From Planctomycetota bacterium (GTDB lineage Bacteria; Planctomycetota; Planctomycetia; Pirellulales; Pirellulaceae), in assembly GCA_026692885.1 (NCBI GenBank), contig JAPLNJ010000697.1, forward strand, positions 1-9,857: a DNA stretch of 9,857 bases, given 5' to 3'. Under the pieces are notes generated by a model. That model did not search any database. It worked only from the letters and a program-made list of their open reading frames with translations, and was not told where the DNA came from. The position numbers and the translations under genes were made by a program. Below, in pieces: positions 1 through 9,100 of the stretch; the stretch's first letter is position 1, and every line of letters begins with the position of its first letter.

Positions 1-135
1 CGAGTCGGGAGAACTCGGTGAGACGCCGCGGTGTTAGGAGTTGGCGGGACTGCTCTCACCGACTTACGTCGGGAGCTTCTCGGACGGGACCAGCTAGCAG
101 TGACGAAGAACTCACAGCCTCGCCGAGTGGGCAAC

Positions 136-140
136 GAGGG
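136..140 (+). promoter_or_regulatory. Ribosome binding site deciding the topB start
   Basis: GAGGG lies 10 nt upstream of the GTG at 151, a normal Shine-Dalgarno distance. The ATG at 142 is only 1 nt downstream of it, too close for this site to serve. This favours the GTG, which also gives the usual topoisomerase III N-terminus (V/M-K-V-V-L-A-E-K-P-S). Confidence 0.5.
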
Positions 141-150
141 AATGCGAGCC

Positions 151-2577
151 GTGAAAGTCGTCTTGGCGGAAAAACCGTCGGTGGCGCGGGAGATTGCGGA
201 TTTCCTGGGCGCCAAGTCGCGCCGGGACGGCTACTTGGAAGGGAACAGTTACCAAGTGACCTGGGCCTACGGGCATTTGGTCACGCTCCAGGAGCCCGGC
301 GAGTACGACCCGGCGCTGAAACGCTGGTCGCTGGAACCCCTGCCGTTCATTCCCGATCGATTCGAACTGAAGTTGGTGCCGGAGAAGCACGCGCGCCAGC
401 AATTCGCGGTCGTTCGGACACTGTTTCGCGCGGCGACAGAGATCATCTGTGCCACGGACGCAGGCCGCGAGGGTGAGCTGATCTTTCGCTACGTCCTGAC
501 CATGACGGGCTGCGAGCAGAAACCCTTCCGGCGGTTGTGGCTCAGTTCGCTCACCCGGCGTGCGATCGGCGAGGCCTTCCAGCAACTGCAGCCGGGTCAC
601 GACTACGATCCCCTGTACGCGGCGGCCAAGTGCCGTAGCGAGGCGGACTGGATCGTAGGCCTGAACGGCACACGGAATTACACGGTCCGTTACGGCGCGG
701 ATGGGATCCTCTGGAGCGTGGGACGCGTCCAGACTCCGGTGCTGGCGTTGATCGTCCGGCGGGATGATGAAATCCGGGCCTTCCAGCCGGAACCTTTTTG
801 GGAATTGCTGACGAAGTACCGCGAGACGTTGTTCAAGTTCGCCGGCGAGCGGTTCCGCGACGAGGCGGCCGCCCAGCAGTTGCTGGACCGAGTCCGCGGC
901 CAGTCACTGACGATTACCAAGATCGACCGCAAGCAGGAACGTTCGCAGCCACCCCAGCTGTACGATCTGACGGAACTCCAACGCGACATGAACCGCCGTT
1001 ACGGCCTGTCCGCTGCCGCCACGCTGGCGGCCGCTCAAACGCTGTACGAAAAGAAACTGATCACCTACCCGCGGACCGATTCACGCTATCTGAGTAGCGA
1101 CCTGAAGCGTGAGATCCCCGACATTCTGCGCGGCCTGCGGGCGATTCGCGCAGCCGACATCGACCGCCTGGACCTGACCTCGTTGCGGTTCACCGGGCGG
1201 ATCATCGACGATCGCAAGGTCAACGATCATCACGCGATGATTCCGACCGGAAGTGTTCCCGGCAGTCTTGCCTCGGCGGAGCAAAAAGTGTTCGACGCGA
1301 TTGTCACGCGTCTGATCGCTGCGTTTTATCCGGCTTGCGAAAAGGAGGTGACGACGGTTCAGGCGGTTTCCAACGAGGTGCCGTTCCGGGCCAAGGGCTA
1401 TCGCGTGCTCGAACCGGGCTGGACCGCGCTGTACCCGCGCGGCTCCGAGGAGAAAGCGGACGACGAGGAATCGCAGACGCTGCCGCAGTTTGCGCCGGGC
1501 GAGCGGGGGCCTCACGAGCCGTCCATCAAACGCGGCGAGACTTCGCCGCCGAAACCCTACACCGAGAACACCCTGCTGGGCGCGATGGAGACTGCCGGCA
1601 AGCTGGTCGACGACGAACAACTGCGGGAGTTGCTCAAGGCGAAAGGACTCGGCACGCCAGCCACCCGGGCGGCCATCATCGAGACGCTCCTGAAACGCAA
1701 TTACATCGCACGCCAGAAAAAAACGCTCACCGCCACCGACTTGGGCCGCTATCTGATCGCGGTGGTGCAGAACCCGGATCTCAAGTCGCCCGAGTTAACG
1801 GGCCAGTGGGAAGGCCAGTTGCGGGAGATTGAAGCCGGCCGACTGGATCCGCAACGATTCATGGCCGGCATCGCCGAGTACACGCGGCAAATCGTGTCCT
1901 GCTCAGACGACGCCGCGTTGGACGAAAACCGTTTTGGCGATTGCCCCCGCTGCGGCCGACCGATCATCCAAGGTAAACGCGGGTTCGGCTGCTCCGGCTG
2001 GCGCGACGGCTGCTCGTTCGTGTTGTGGCCGGAGTACAAGGACCAGCCGTTCAGCTTAGCGGACATCCGGCAACTGCTGCAGCGGCGCGTGCTAATGCGA
2101 CCGGCCTGCAGCGCGGGTTCGAGTCCAGTTATCCTGACGCTGACAGACGTGGGCCAGGTCTGTGAGATCCCGGCGCCGAGCAAGTCGCAACAGGCAGGCG
2201 GACGCGAGCCGCGGGCGGCGCGAAAAACCGGGAAGGGGCGATCGCCGGGGGGCCGCCGAAAGCCCGCGGCCGCCCCCCCCGCGGACACGACGCCGGAATC
2301 CTCCTCGTCGGCCGCCATCGGGTCCTGTCCGCTGTGCGGCGGTGCCGTGGTCGAGCGGCCGAAGTCGTTCAGCTGCAGCGGACCTGACGGCCAGTGCCGG
2401 TTTGTAATCTGGAAGACCATCGCTGGCAAGCGAATCACCGTCCGCACCGCTCAGGCACTGCTGAAACGCGGTGCGACGCCGCTGATCAAGGGTTTCAAGT
2501 CCAAAGCCGGCAAGCCGTTCTCGGCCCGCTTGAAACTGCTCGAAGGCCAAGTGAAGTTCGCGTTTGACGATGCGTAA
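151..2577 (+). CDS. topB: DNA topoisomerase III (type IA topoisomerase)
   Basis: Type IA topoisomerase: cuts one DNA strand through a 5'-phosphotyrosine link and passes another strand through, relaxing negative supercoils and decatenating replication or recombination intermediates in the cytoplasm. Numbering from GTG 151 (808 aa). The Toprim domain opens with A-E-K-P-S (catalytic Glu7) and has T-D103-A-G105-R-E107-G-E. The second Asp of the usual D-x-D is Gly, a variant I recall from other TopB proteins, so probably not a defect. Further core motifs are G-R-V-Q-T-P (191-196), the active-site Tyr306 in I-T-Y-P-R-T-D, H-H-A-M-I-P-T (360-366) and G-L-G-T-P-A-T-R (499-506). Two C-terminal zinc ribbons follow (Cys 598/601/614/621 and 726/729/742/749), separated by a basic, Ala/Pro/Ser-rich linker at about 675-722. 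The end (G-F-K-S-K-A-G-K-P-F) matches the topoisomerase C-terminal repeat. ATG 142 would add three residues. The frame is open back to a GTG at 31, but that extension resembles nothing. The gene is intact; no operon partner is visible. Confidence 0.95.
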   Translation: MKVVLAEKPSVAREIADFLGAKSRRDGYLEGNSYQVTWAYGHLVTLQEPGEYDPALKRWSLEPLPFIPDRFELKLVPEKHARQQFAVVRTLFRAATEIICATDAGREGELIFRYVLTMTGCEQKPFRRLWLSSLTRRAIGEAFQQLQPGHDYDPLYAAAKCRSEADWIVGLNGTRNYTVRYGADGILWSVGRVQTPVLALIVRRDDEIRAFQPEPFWELLTKYRETLFKFAGERFRDEAAAQQLLDRVRGQSLTITKIDRKQERSQPPQLYDLTELQRDMNRRYGLSAAATLAAAQTLYEKKLITYPRTDSRYLSSDLKREIPDILRGLRAIRAADIDRLDLTSLRFTGRIIDDRKVNDHHAMIPTGSVPGSLASAEQKVFDAIVTRLIAAFYPACEKEVTTVQAVSNEVPFRAKGYRVLEPGWTALYPRGSEEKADDEESQTLPQFAPGERGPHEPSIKRGETSPPKPYTENTLLGAMETAGKLVDDEQLRELLKAKGLGTPATRAAIIETLLKRNYIARQKKTLTATDLGRYLIAVVQNPDLKSPELTGQWEGQLREIEAGRLDPQRFMAGIAEYTRQIVSCSDDAALDENRFGDCPRCGRPIIQGKRGFGCSGWRDGCSFVLWPEYKDQPFSLADIRQLLQRRVLMRPACSAGSSPVILTLTDVGQVCEIPAPSKSQQAGGREPRAARKTGKGRSPGGRRKPAAAPPADTTPESSSSAAIGSCPLCGGAVVERPKSFSCSGPDGQCRFVIWKTIAGKRITVRTAQALLKRGATPLIKGFKSKAGKPFSARLKLLEGQVKFAFDDA
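2273..2280 (+). repeat. C8 homopolymer inside the topB linker
   Basis: Eight consecutive C residues encode part of an A-A-P-P-A stretch in the linker between the two zinc ribbons of TopB, 21 bases after a G6 run (2247-2252). A gain or loss of one base here would remove the second ribbon while leaving the catalytic core and first ribbon intact. There is no evidence that this happens. Confidence 0.6.
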
Positions 2578-2696
2578 AACATGTTCCACTGAGTCCCAAA
2601 CTCTAGCAGCAAACGGTTCTTTTCAGGTGTCGGGATTCACTTTGGTATTTGATGAGTGCCTCCGGCTTGCCCCTCGTCGCTATACACAAGTTCTTC

Positions 2697-2710
2697 GCCC
2701 CGATAGGGGC
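2697..2710. repeat. Short perfect hairpin with GATA loop
   Basis: GCCCC-GATA-GGGGC is a 5-bp GC-only stem with a 4-nt loop. No T-run follows, so it is not a typical intrinsic terminator. It sits 13 nt before the next nested hairpin and probably belongs to the same structured element. Confidence 0.55.
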
Positions 2711-2723
2711 AGCCACATGACAG

Positions 2724-2767
2724 CCCAGCAGAGAGGAGCGGCGTTAGCCGCGTAGCGCCGCCCTGGG
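2724..2767. repeat. Nested hairpin, possible dispersed intergenic repeat
   Basis: An inner stem pairs GCGGCGTTA (2738-2746) with TAGCGCCGC (2753-2761), nine pairs including one G-U, around a 6-nt GCCGCG loop. An outer stem pairs CCCAG (2724-2728) with CTGGG (2763-2767). The arrangement suggests a REP-like or structured-RNA element. Whether it recurs in the genome cannot be seen from one copy. Confidence 0.45.
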
Positions 2768-2818
2768 TTAGTTGCACAGCGTTCCGATCAAGGTCCAACG
2801 GAGCGCACTGCGGTTGCT

Positions 2819-2846
2819 TTGATTTCGTGTACGCATCTGCTATTCT
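2819..2846 (+). promoter_or_regulatory. Candidate sigma70-type promoter with extended -10
   Basis: TTGATT (2819-2824) as -35, a 16-nt spacer, then TG-C-TATTCT (TG at 2838-2839, hexamer 2841-2846) as an extended -10. Each hexamer matches the consensus at four of six positions. Transcription would start near 2853 and read into the giant gene with a leader of about 340 nt that includes the long inverted repeat. The call is a pattern match only. Confidence 0.35.
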
Positions 2847-2972
2847 GGGGGGCGCGCGAAAGGTCTCGGCGTCGAGTATTCCGTTGGGCACGTCCCTGGC
2901 ACCAAACGTTTTTTTGCGGCGTGAGTGGCAAGAATGAGGTTTAACGTTGTCGCCTGGACGAGGTTTGCCGCG

Positions 2973-3070
2973 AGGGCTCAGACGTACAGAATTCAAAATT
3001 GGCGGATTGGTGACTTTGCCAAGTCGGAGTGGTTTGTCCGCCAATTTTGAATTCTGTACGTCTGAGCCCT
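2973..3070. repeat. Perfect 34-bp inverted repeat with 30-nt spacer
   Basis: The left arm (2973-3006, starting AGGGCTCAGACG) is the exact reverse complement of the right arm (3037-3070, ending CGTCTGAGCCCT), with no mismatch over 34 bp. Each arm contains a GAATTC. The 30-nt spacer (3007-3036) contains a small TTGG/CCAA inner pairing. Pairing stops at both ends of the arms apart from a possible T-G wobble at the inner edge. No T-run follows, so it is unlike an ordinary terminator, and I see no target-site duplication just outside the arms. It could form a cruciform in DNA or a long stem in RNA. Candidates are a MITE-like element, paired binding half-sites, or an RNA structure in the leader of the downstream gene. 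Confidence 0.93.
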
Positions 3071-3179
3071 GCCTGGGGCCCGGCACTGCGGAACCGTAAA
3101 ATCTCATTCTTTACGCGTCAGGACCAAGAAACTGTTTGGTGCTAGATGCCTGCAACTGACCACAGCGAGTCGACTTCGG

Positions 3180-3184
3180 GGAGG
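3180..3184 (+). promoter_or_regulatory. Ribosome binding site of the giant S8 gene
   Basis: GGAGG within GGGGAGGGA lies 8 nt before the ATG at 3193. An in-frame TGA at 3157-3159 precedes it and no other in-frame ATG lies between, so this fixes the start with good confidence. Confidence 0.75.
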
Positions 3185-3192
3185 GATCGCTC

Positions 3193-6100
3193 ATGGGGCT
3201 TGTCGAATGGTTCTACTCGTCTTCCGGGCGTAAGTCGCGATCGGTTCGCGCGAAGCGGCAGAAGCGGCGGGAAGGATTTCTGCGACGCATCGAACAGTTG
3301 GAACCTCGACTGGTGCTCGATGGTTGCGGGCCGACCGACTACGGGCAAGTCGCGACGTGCTGGCTCGAGACGACCCAGTTGCTCGGTGAAGTCTCGTCGA
3401 CGCTCAATCCTGGCTCGCTCAGCACCGCTTCCAGTCTGGGAAGCAGTTCTGGACAGATCGACCCGCAAGCCCTCGTCAGCCGCTGGATCATCCGTCTGAC
3501 CAGCGGCGCTGCAGCCCAGGCCTCGTCGGTGTCCAACGTGGAACCTATCCTGCGGTCGGGCGGGCTGCCGTATCAGGTGCTGTACGGCCTCGGCCTGCCG
3601 GGTCAAGTGCTGGTCGACATTCCGGGCCGCACCTACCAGACTGTCGTCGATGACCTCCGCCAGAATCCCGCGGTGGCGCAGTTCGAACCCGACGTGGCGA
3701 TCATCGGGCCGCAAAGTACGCCACCCACGGACGATCTATTTCGCAATCAAACCGGACTAGAAAACGACGGGACGTCGGGCGGCACGCCCGGCGCGGACAT
3801 CAGTGCCTTAAACGCCTGGGGCGTCACGCACGGCAGCGTCCAGACGGTGGTCGGGGTGATCGATTCGGGATTGGACTACACGCACGAAGATCTCTACGAC
3901 AACGTGTGGATCAATCAGGGCGAAATTCCGGCGGCGATCAAGGCCCAGAACCCGGACAAAGACAGCGACGGCCTCATCACTTTTCGCGACCTGAATGATC
4001 TCCGCAACGCCGGCTTGGTCGTCGACGCCAACGGCAACCAACGTATCGACGGCTACGACCTGCTCCAGGATCACCGCTGGGCCGATAACGTGGACACGGA
4101 CGGCAACGGCTACCGGGACGACTTGATCGGCTGGAACTTCCAGGCCAAGAGCAACGATCCGTACGACGACTACCGTCACGGCACGCACGTCGCCGGGATC
4201 ATCGGGGCAGTCGGCGACAATCAGCAGGGCGTGGCCGGCGTGGCCTGGGACGTCTCGTTGATGCCGTTGAAGTTCTTGGATCAGTACAACCGCGGACTGA
4301 CGTCGGATGCGATCCTGGCGATCAGTTACGCCACGCTGATGCACACCACCTACGGCGTCAATATCCGCGTGACGAACAACAGCTGGGGCCGCAGCGGCGA
4401 TTTCAGCCCGAACTTGCTCGACGCGATTCGCGCCAACGGCAACGCGGACATGCTGTTTGTGACCGCGGCCGGAAACGGCAACATCCTGGGCCGCGGCGTG
4501 GACAATGATATCCTGCCATTCTATCCGGCCAGCTTCGACCTGCCGAATATCATCAGCGTCGCCGCCAGCGACTACAACGACCAACTGGCCACGTTCAGCA
4601 ACTACGGCCGGACGTCGGTGGATTTGGCTGCGCCCGGCGTCGGCATTCTCAGCACCGAGCCGCGCGACGCCACGAATCCGCAAGGCAACTACGCCTCGCG
4701 CAACGGCACGAGCATGGCGGCCCCCTTTGTCACGGGCACCGCGGCGCTGCTCTGGTCCCGGCTGCCGGACGCGACGGCGGATGAAGTCCGCCAGGCGATC
4801 CTGTTGAACGTCGACCCCGTGGCAAGTTTGAAGAACCGTGTGGCGACCGGCGGCCGATTGAACGCCGCTCTTGTCCTGGCGGCGGACACCTATCGGCCGC
4901 GAGTCACGCTGCAGGCCGCAGCGGACATCACGGAGGCCGGCGGCGACGTCCAGGAAATTAGCATCGCGATTCACGACAATGGTGCGGTCAAATTGACGAG
5001 TCTGGATGGGTATGACTTGGTCGTGACTCCGGTCGATCGCGCCGGCGATCCCCTCAATGGCGTCCTCAAACGCACCGCCCCAACCAGCGACGCGGCGGAT
5101 GTCGTTGGTGTGTATTGGATCAACGCGCCCGGAGGCAGATGGGATCCGGCCGACAACGGCGTGTACCAGATTTCGCTGCAGGCGAACGAGATCAAGGACA
5201 TGCAAGGCAACTCGGCGCTGCCGAAGGTGTTGGGCCAATTCCGCGTCCATGTGCCAAACATCGGGCAGCTCACGGTGGACAGCACGGCGGACGCGCCGGA
5301 TGCCAACCTGCAGGACGTGCGCAGCGATGACGGGACGGGACGCAGTACGCTGCGGTCCGCCGTGATGCAGGCCAACGCGACAGCCGGCGAGAACACGATC
5401 CTGCTGCCGATGGGGACCTTTGTCTTGACAATCCCGAGTGTCGGCGGCGACTCGGCGGCCTCCGGCGATCTGGACATTACGGACACCAGCGGCAAGCTGA
5501 CGATTATCGGAGCCCAACAAGGCGGGACCATCCTCGACGCGGCCGGACTCGACCGCGTGTTCCACGTCTTTCCGGGCGCGCAACTGGACTTGCAGAACGT
5601 CACGATCCGTGGCGGCCAGGCGACCACGGGTGAGTACGGCGGCGGGGTGCTCAACGCGGGCGGGCTGAGTTTCACCGACAGCCGCGTTACGGGCAGCCAT
5701 GCCGTCCGCGGGGGTGGCGTCTACAGCACCGGCCCCCTGACAATCCTCCGCAGCACGCTGGACAATAACTCGGCGAGCGACACGGGTGGTGGCTTGTACA
5801 ACTCGGCGGCGGCGCTCGTGCCCATCACCAATAGCACGTTCACGGACAACTCGGCTGTGACTGCGGGCGGCGCAATCTACAGCTCCGGGCAACTGCAGTT
5901 GCGCAGCGATACGGTGGCCGGCAATTCGACGGCCGGTCAAGGCGGCGGTATTTCCAACACGGGTACGGTCACGACGCGAAATACGATCCTCGCCGCCAAC
6001 CGGTCCACCGTCGCCGATCCGGATGTGCATGGCGTCTTCACGACGCTCGGGAACAATCTGGTCGGCGACGTGGGTTCGGCCGCGGGCTTCGCCGACGGCG

Positions 6101-9100
6101 TGATCGGCGATCTGATCGGCAGCAGCAGCCAGAGCCGAGACCCGGTCCTCGGTCCGCTGGCTGAGCACGGTGGCCTGACGCCGACGCGGGAGTTGTTGGT
6201 CGGCAGCCCGGCCATCAACGCCGGAACCTTCACCGACGCGCCGGCCACCGACCAACGCGGCGCGGCGCGGCCCAAGAGCGGGCAGGGCAAGATCGACATC
6301 GGCGCGTTCGAACGCAATTACGTGGAGATCCACGGCGTCAAGTATCACGATGCCAACGGCAACGGGGTGCGAGACCTGGGCGAACCGGGACTGGCCGGCT
6401 GGACGATGTACTTGGACTTGAACAACAACGGGAAACTGGATGCGAACGAGCCTAGCACCGTGACCAGCGCCGACAGTCCGGCGACAGCGGATATCGATGA
6501 GACGGGCCAGTATGCGTTCACCCACCTGGCCCCCGGTTCGTACGCGGTGCGGGAAGTGCCGCAAGACAACTTCACCCAGACGTTTCCGCGGGACCTGATG
6601 TTCACCGCCACGCCGGCGCTCAACGTGGGCCGGAATCCGGTGGCGCTGGCGGCCGAAGATTTCAATCGCGACGGCTTCGTCGATCTGGTGGTCGCGAACC
6701 GCGATGACAACAACCTCTCGCTGCTGCTGAATCAGCGCGGCGGGCTGTTCGAGGCGACTGCCACCGTGTCTGTCGGGACGGCGCCGGCGGTCGTGGCGAC
6801 CGGGCACTTGAACGACGACAGCTACCCGGATCTGGTCGTGGGCAATCAGGGTTCCAACGACTTGACTCTTCTGTGGAACGACGGTCATGGCGCCTTTCCA
6901 GTCCAGGAGGCTGTGGCCGTTGGCGGTCAGCCGCTGGCCGTGGCCGTCACGGACCTGAACGGTGACGGCCTGACGGATCTGGCCGTGGTGACGGCGAATT
7001 CGACGGACGTGCTGGTGTTGCTGCAGGACGCCCAGGGCCGGTTCACCACGACGCAACGCGTGGCCGTAGGCTCGTCCCTCAGTTCCCTGATCGCCGCGGA
7101 TCTGGACGGAGATCGCGACCGGGACCTGGTCGTGCTCAGCCGTGCGGATTCGAGTTTTCGGTTGTTGACCAACGACGGCCACGGTGTGTTCACGGTCTCC
7201 AACCCGATTTTCTCCGGGGGCCTGTCGCCCAGTGCCGTGGCGGCCGCCGACCTGGACGGCGACGGCGACTTCGATTTAGCTATTGCGAATCAGGGTTCCA
7301 ACGCCATATCCGTGATGTTGAATCAAGGGAACGGAACTTTCGGGGCGGCAGTCAACCTATCCGTCGGTTCCGCGCCGATTTCCGTCGCCGCCGCCGACGT
7401 GGACCGTAACGGTTCGCTGGACCTGGTCACGCTCAACCAAGGCGACAATACCATCTCGGTGTTGATCAACAAACGCGATACATCGCATGACCTGCCGGGC
7501 CAGGGTGCCGGCCTGACGCTGACCGTCAACAGCACGGCGGACAAAGTCGATTTGGTTCCCGGCGACGGCCTCGTGGATACCGGCACGCCCGGCGAAGTGA
7601 CGTTGCGGGCGGCGATCATGGAAGCCAACGCCTCTGCCGGCGACGACACGATCAACTTGCCGGCCGGCACGTACCGGCTGACAATCAGCGGTGCCGGTGA
7701 GAATGCCGCGGCCACCGGCGACCTGGACATCACCGACGCCGCGGGAGCGCTGAGCATCCGGGGCGCCGGCCCCGATGCGACCATCATCGACGCCGGCGGC
7801 GATTCGGGGATCTGGGACCGCGTGTTCGAGGTCCGCGCCGGCGGGCTGCATCTGCAATGCCTGAGCGTGAAAGGCGGCCGGGCCAACGGCAGCCAATTCA
7901 GCGATGCTTTGGGTTCAGGCGGCGGGCTTCTGGTTGACGACGGCGCCTTCAGTTTGACGGATGTCAAGGTGCTGAACAACCGGGCCAATAGCAGCGGCGG
8001 TGGGATCTTCTTCTACAGCGGTGCCGCCGACAACGCCACGATCACGGGCAGCACCATTTCCGGAAACTATGCCGCATCGCACGGCGGCGGGCTGATGACC
8101 CGCCGCGACACCGTCATCGCCGGCAGCCTGATCTCGAACAACGAGGCCGGATACTACGGCGGCGGGATCAATCACTCCGACGGTACGACGCTGCAGATCG
8201 CCGACAGCTCGATCACCGGCAACACGGCGGATGACGGCGGCGGGATCAGCACGACCGCGGACCTCGACATCCAGCGATGTGTCGTTTCGGGCAATACGGC
8301 CAGCGGCAACGGCGGCGGGCTGCGCGTGGAGTACCACGCGCCGTCGACGACCACGGTCACGATTCAGGACAGTACCTTTTCCACCAACGTGGCCGATCAA
8401 GGTGGCGGTCTGTACAACATGGCGAGCACCACGGTCGTGGGCACGACGTTCAGCGGCAATCGGGCGACCAGAACGTTATCCAGCGGGGGCGGCGCCATTT
8501 TGAACGATGGTGTGGACAACGCTCGCCTGACGCTCACCAACACGACCATTTCCGCCAATACGTCCGCCTACTGCGGCGGCGGCCTGTTGAACTCCAGCGG
8601 ACAGGTGACGATCATCTCCAGCACCCTCTCCGGGAATCAGGCGACGAACAAGGGTGGGGCCCTGTTGAATGACGTGGCCGGCGCCCGCTCCACGATCAGC
8701 AACAGCACTTTGTCGGGGAATTCTGCGCCGGAGGGAGGGGCGATCGCCAACCGCGGGGGACAGGTGGAGATCGTCAGCACGACGATTGCGGCCAATTCCG
8801 CCACAGGCACCTCGGCTGCGGCGGTCTGGAACCAGTCGGGCAGTGTGAGCGTGAGCAACACCATCGTGGCGGGTACGACAGCAGGCAAGGCGGATGTGGG
8901 GGGCGGCTTCAGCTCTGCGGGGCATAACCTGATCGGGAACGTAGGTACAGCCACCGGGTTCACCCACGGGAGCAATGGTGACCTGGTGGGCACCAGCGGC
9001 GGTCTGATCAATCCGCAACTCGGACCGTTGCAGGACAACGGCGGGCCGACGTTCACGCACAAGCCGCTGGCTGGCAGCCCGGTGATCGATGCGGGCAGCA

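Larger units (their letters stand above)
2578..3192. other. Structured intergenic region without a supported gene
   Basis: This gap of about 615 bp is less GC-rich than the flanking genes. It contains no reading frame I would accept: the longest, about 156 codons on the minus strand (2637-3107), runs through both arms of the inverted repeat and has no recognisable domain. It holds the hairpins at 2697-2767, a candidate promoter at 2819-2846, a T7 run at 2909-2915 without a convincing stem before it, and the long inverted repeat at 2973-3070. No clear rho-independent terminator follows topB. Confidence 0.75.

Noticed and set aside
52..76. Imperfect hairpin upstream of topB as a terminator
   Set aside because: The stem needs a 3-nt bulge and has no T-run after it, so it is too weak to call.
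31..150. N-terminal extension of TopB from the GTG at 31
   Set aside because: The added 40 residues resemble nothing in the family. The A-E-K-P-S motif normally starts within a few residues of the N-terminus, and a ribosome site fits the GTG at 151.
2564..2755. Plus-strand frame of 63 codons at the end of topB
   Set aside because: It overlaps the topB stop, runs into the hairpin cluster, and has no recognisable features.
2884..2915. T7 run with a weak preceding stem as a rho-independent terminator
   Set aside because: Only a four-pair TTGG/CCAA stem could be drawn, which is not GC-rich, and it lies over 300 nt past topB.
2973..3070. CRISPR or intrinsic terminator reading of the inverted repeat
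   Set aside because: There is a single inverted pair, not a direct-repeat array, and no T-run follows the right arm.
2637..3107. Minus-strand frame of 156 codons in the intergenic gap
   Set aside because: It runs through both arms of the 34-bp inverted repeat and the hairpin cluster, so its product would contain translations of both arms. No domain or convincing ribosome site was seen.
3146..3499. Plus-strand frame of 117 codons overlapping the start of the giant gene
   Set aside because: It is out of frame with the LEPR-x-LL and propeptide coding sequence, its Ser/Arg-rich product has no motif, and the ribosome site fits the ATG at 3193.
3808..7182. Minus-strand frame of 1,124 codons opposite the giant gene
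   Set aside because: It is antisense to a frame with an intact S8 triad, FG-GAP and SdrD motifs. Its translation is Arg/Val/Ala/Gln/His-rich with no recognisable domain. High GC and biased codon use explain the lack of stops.
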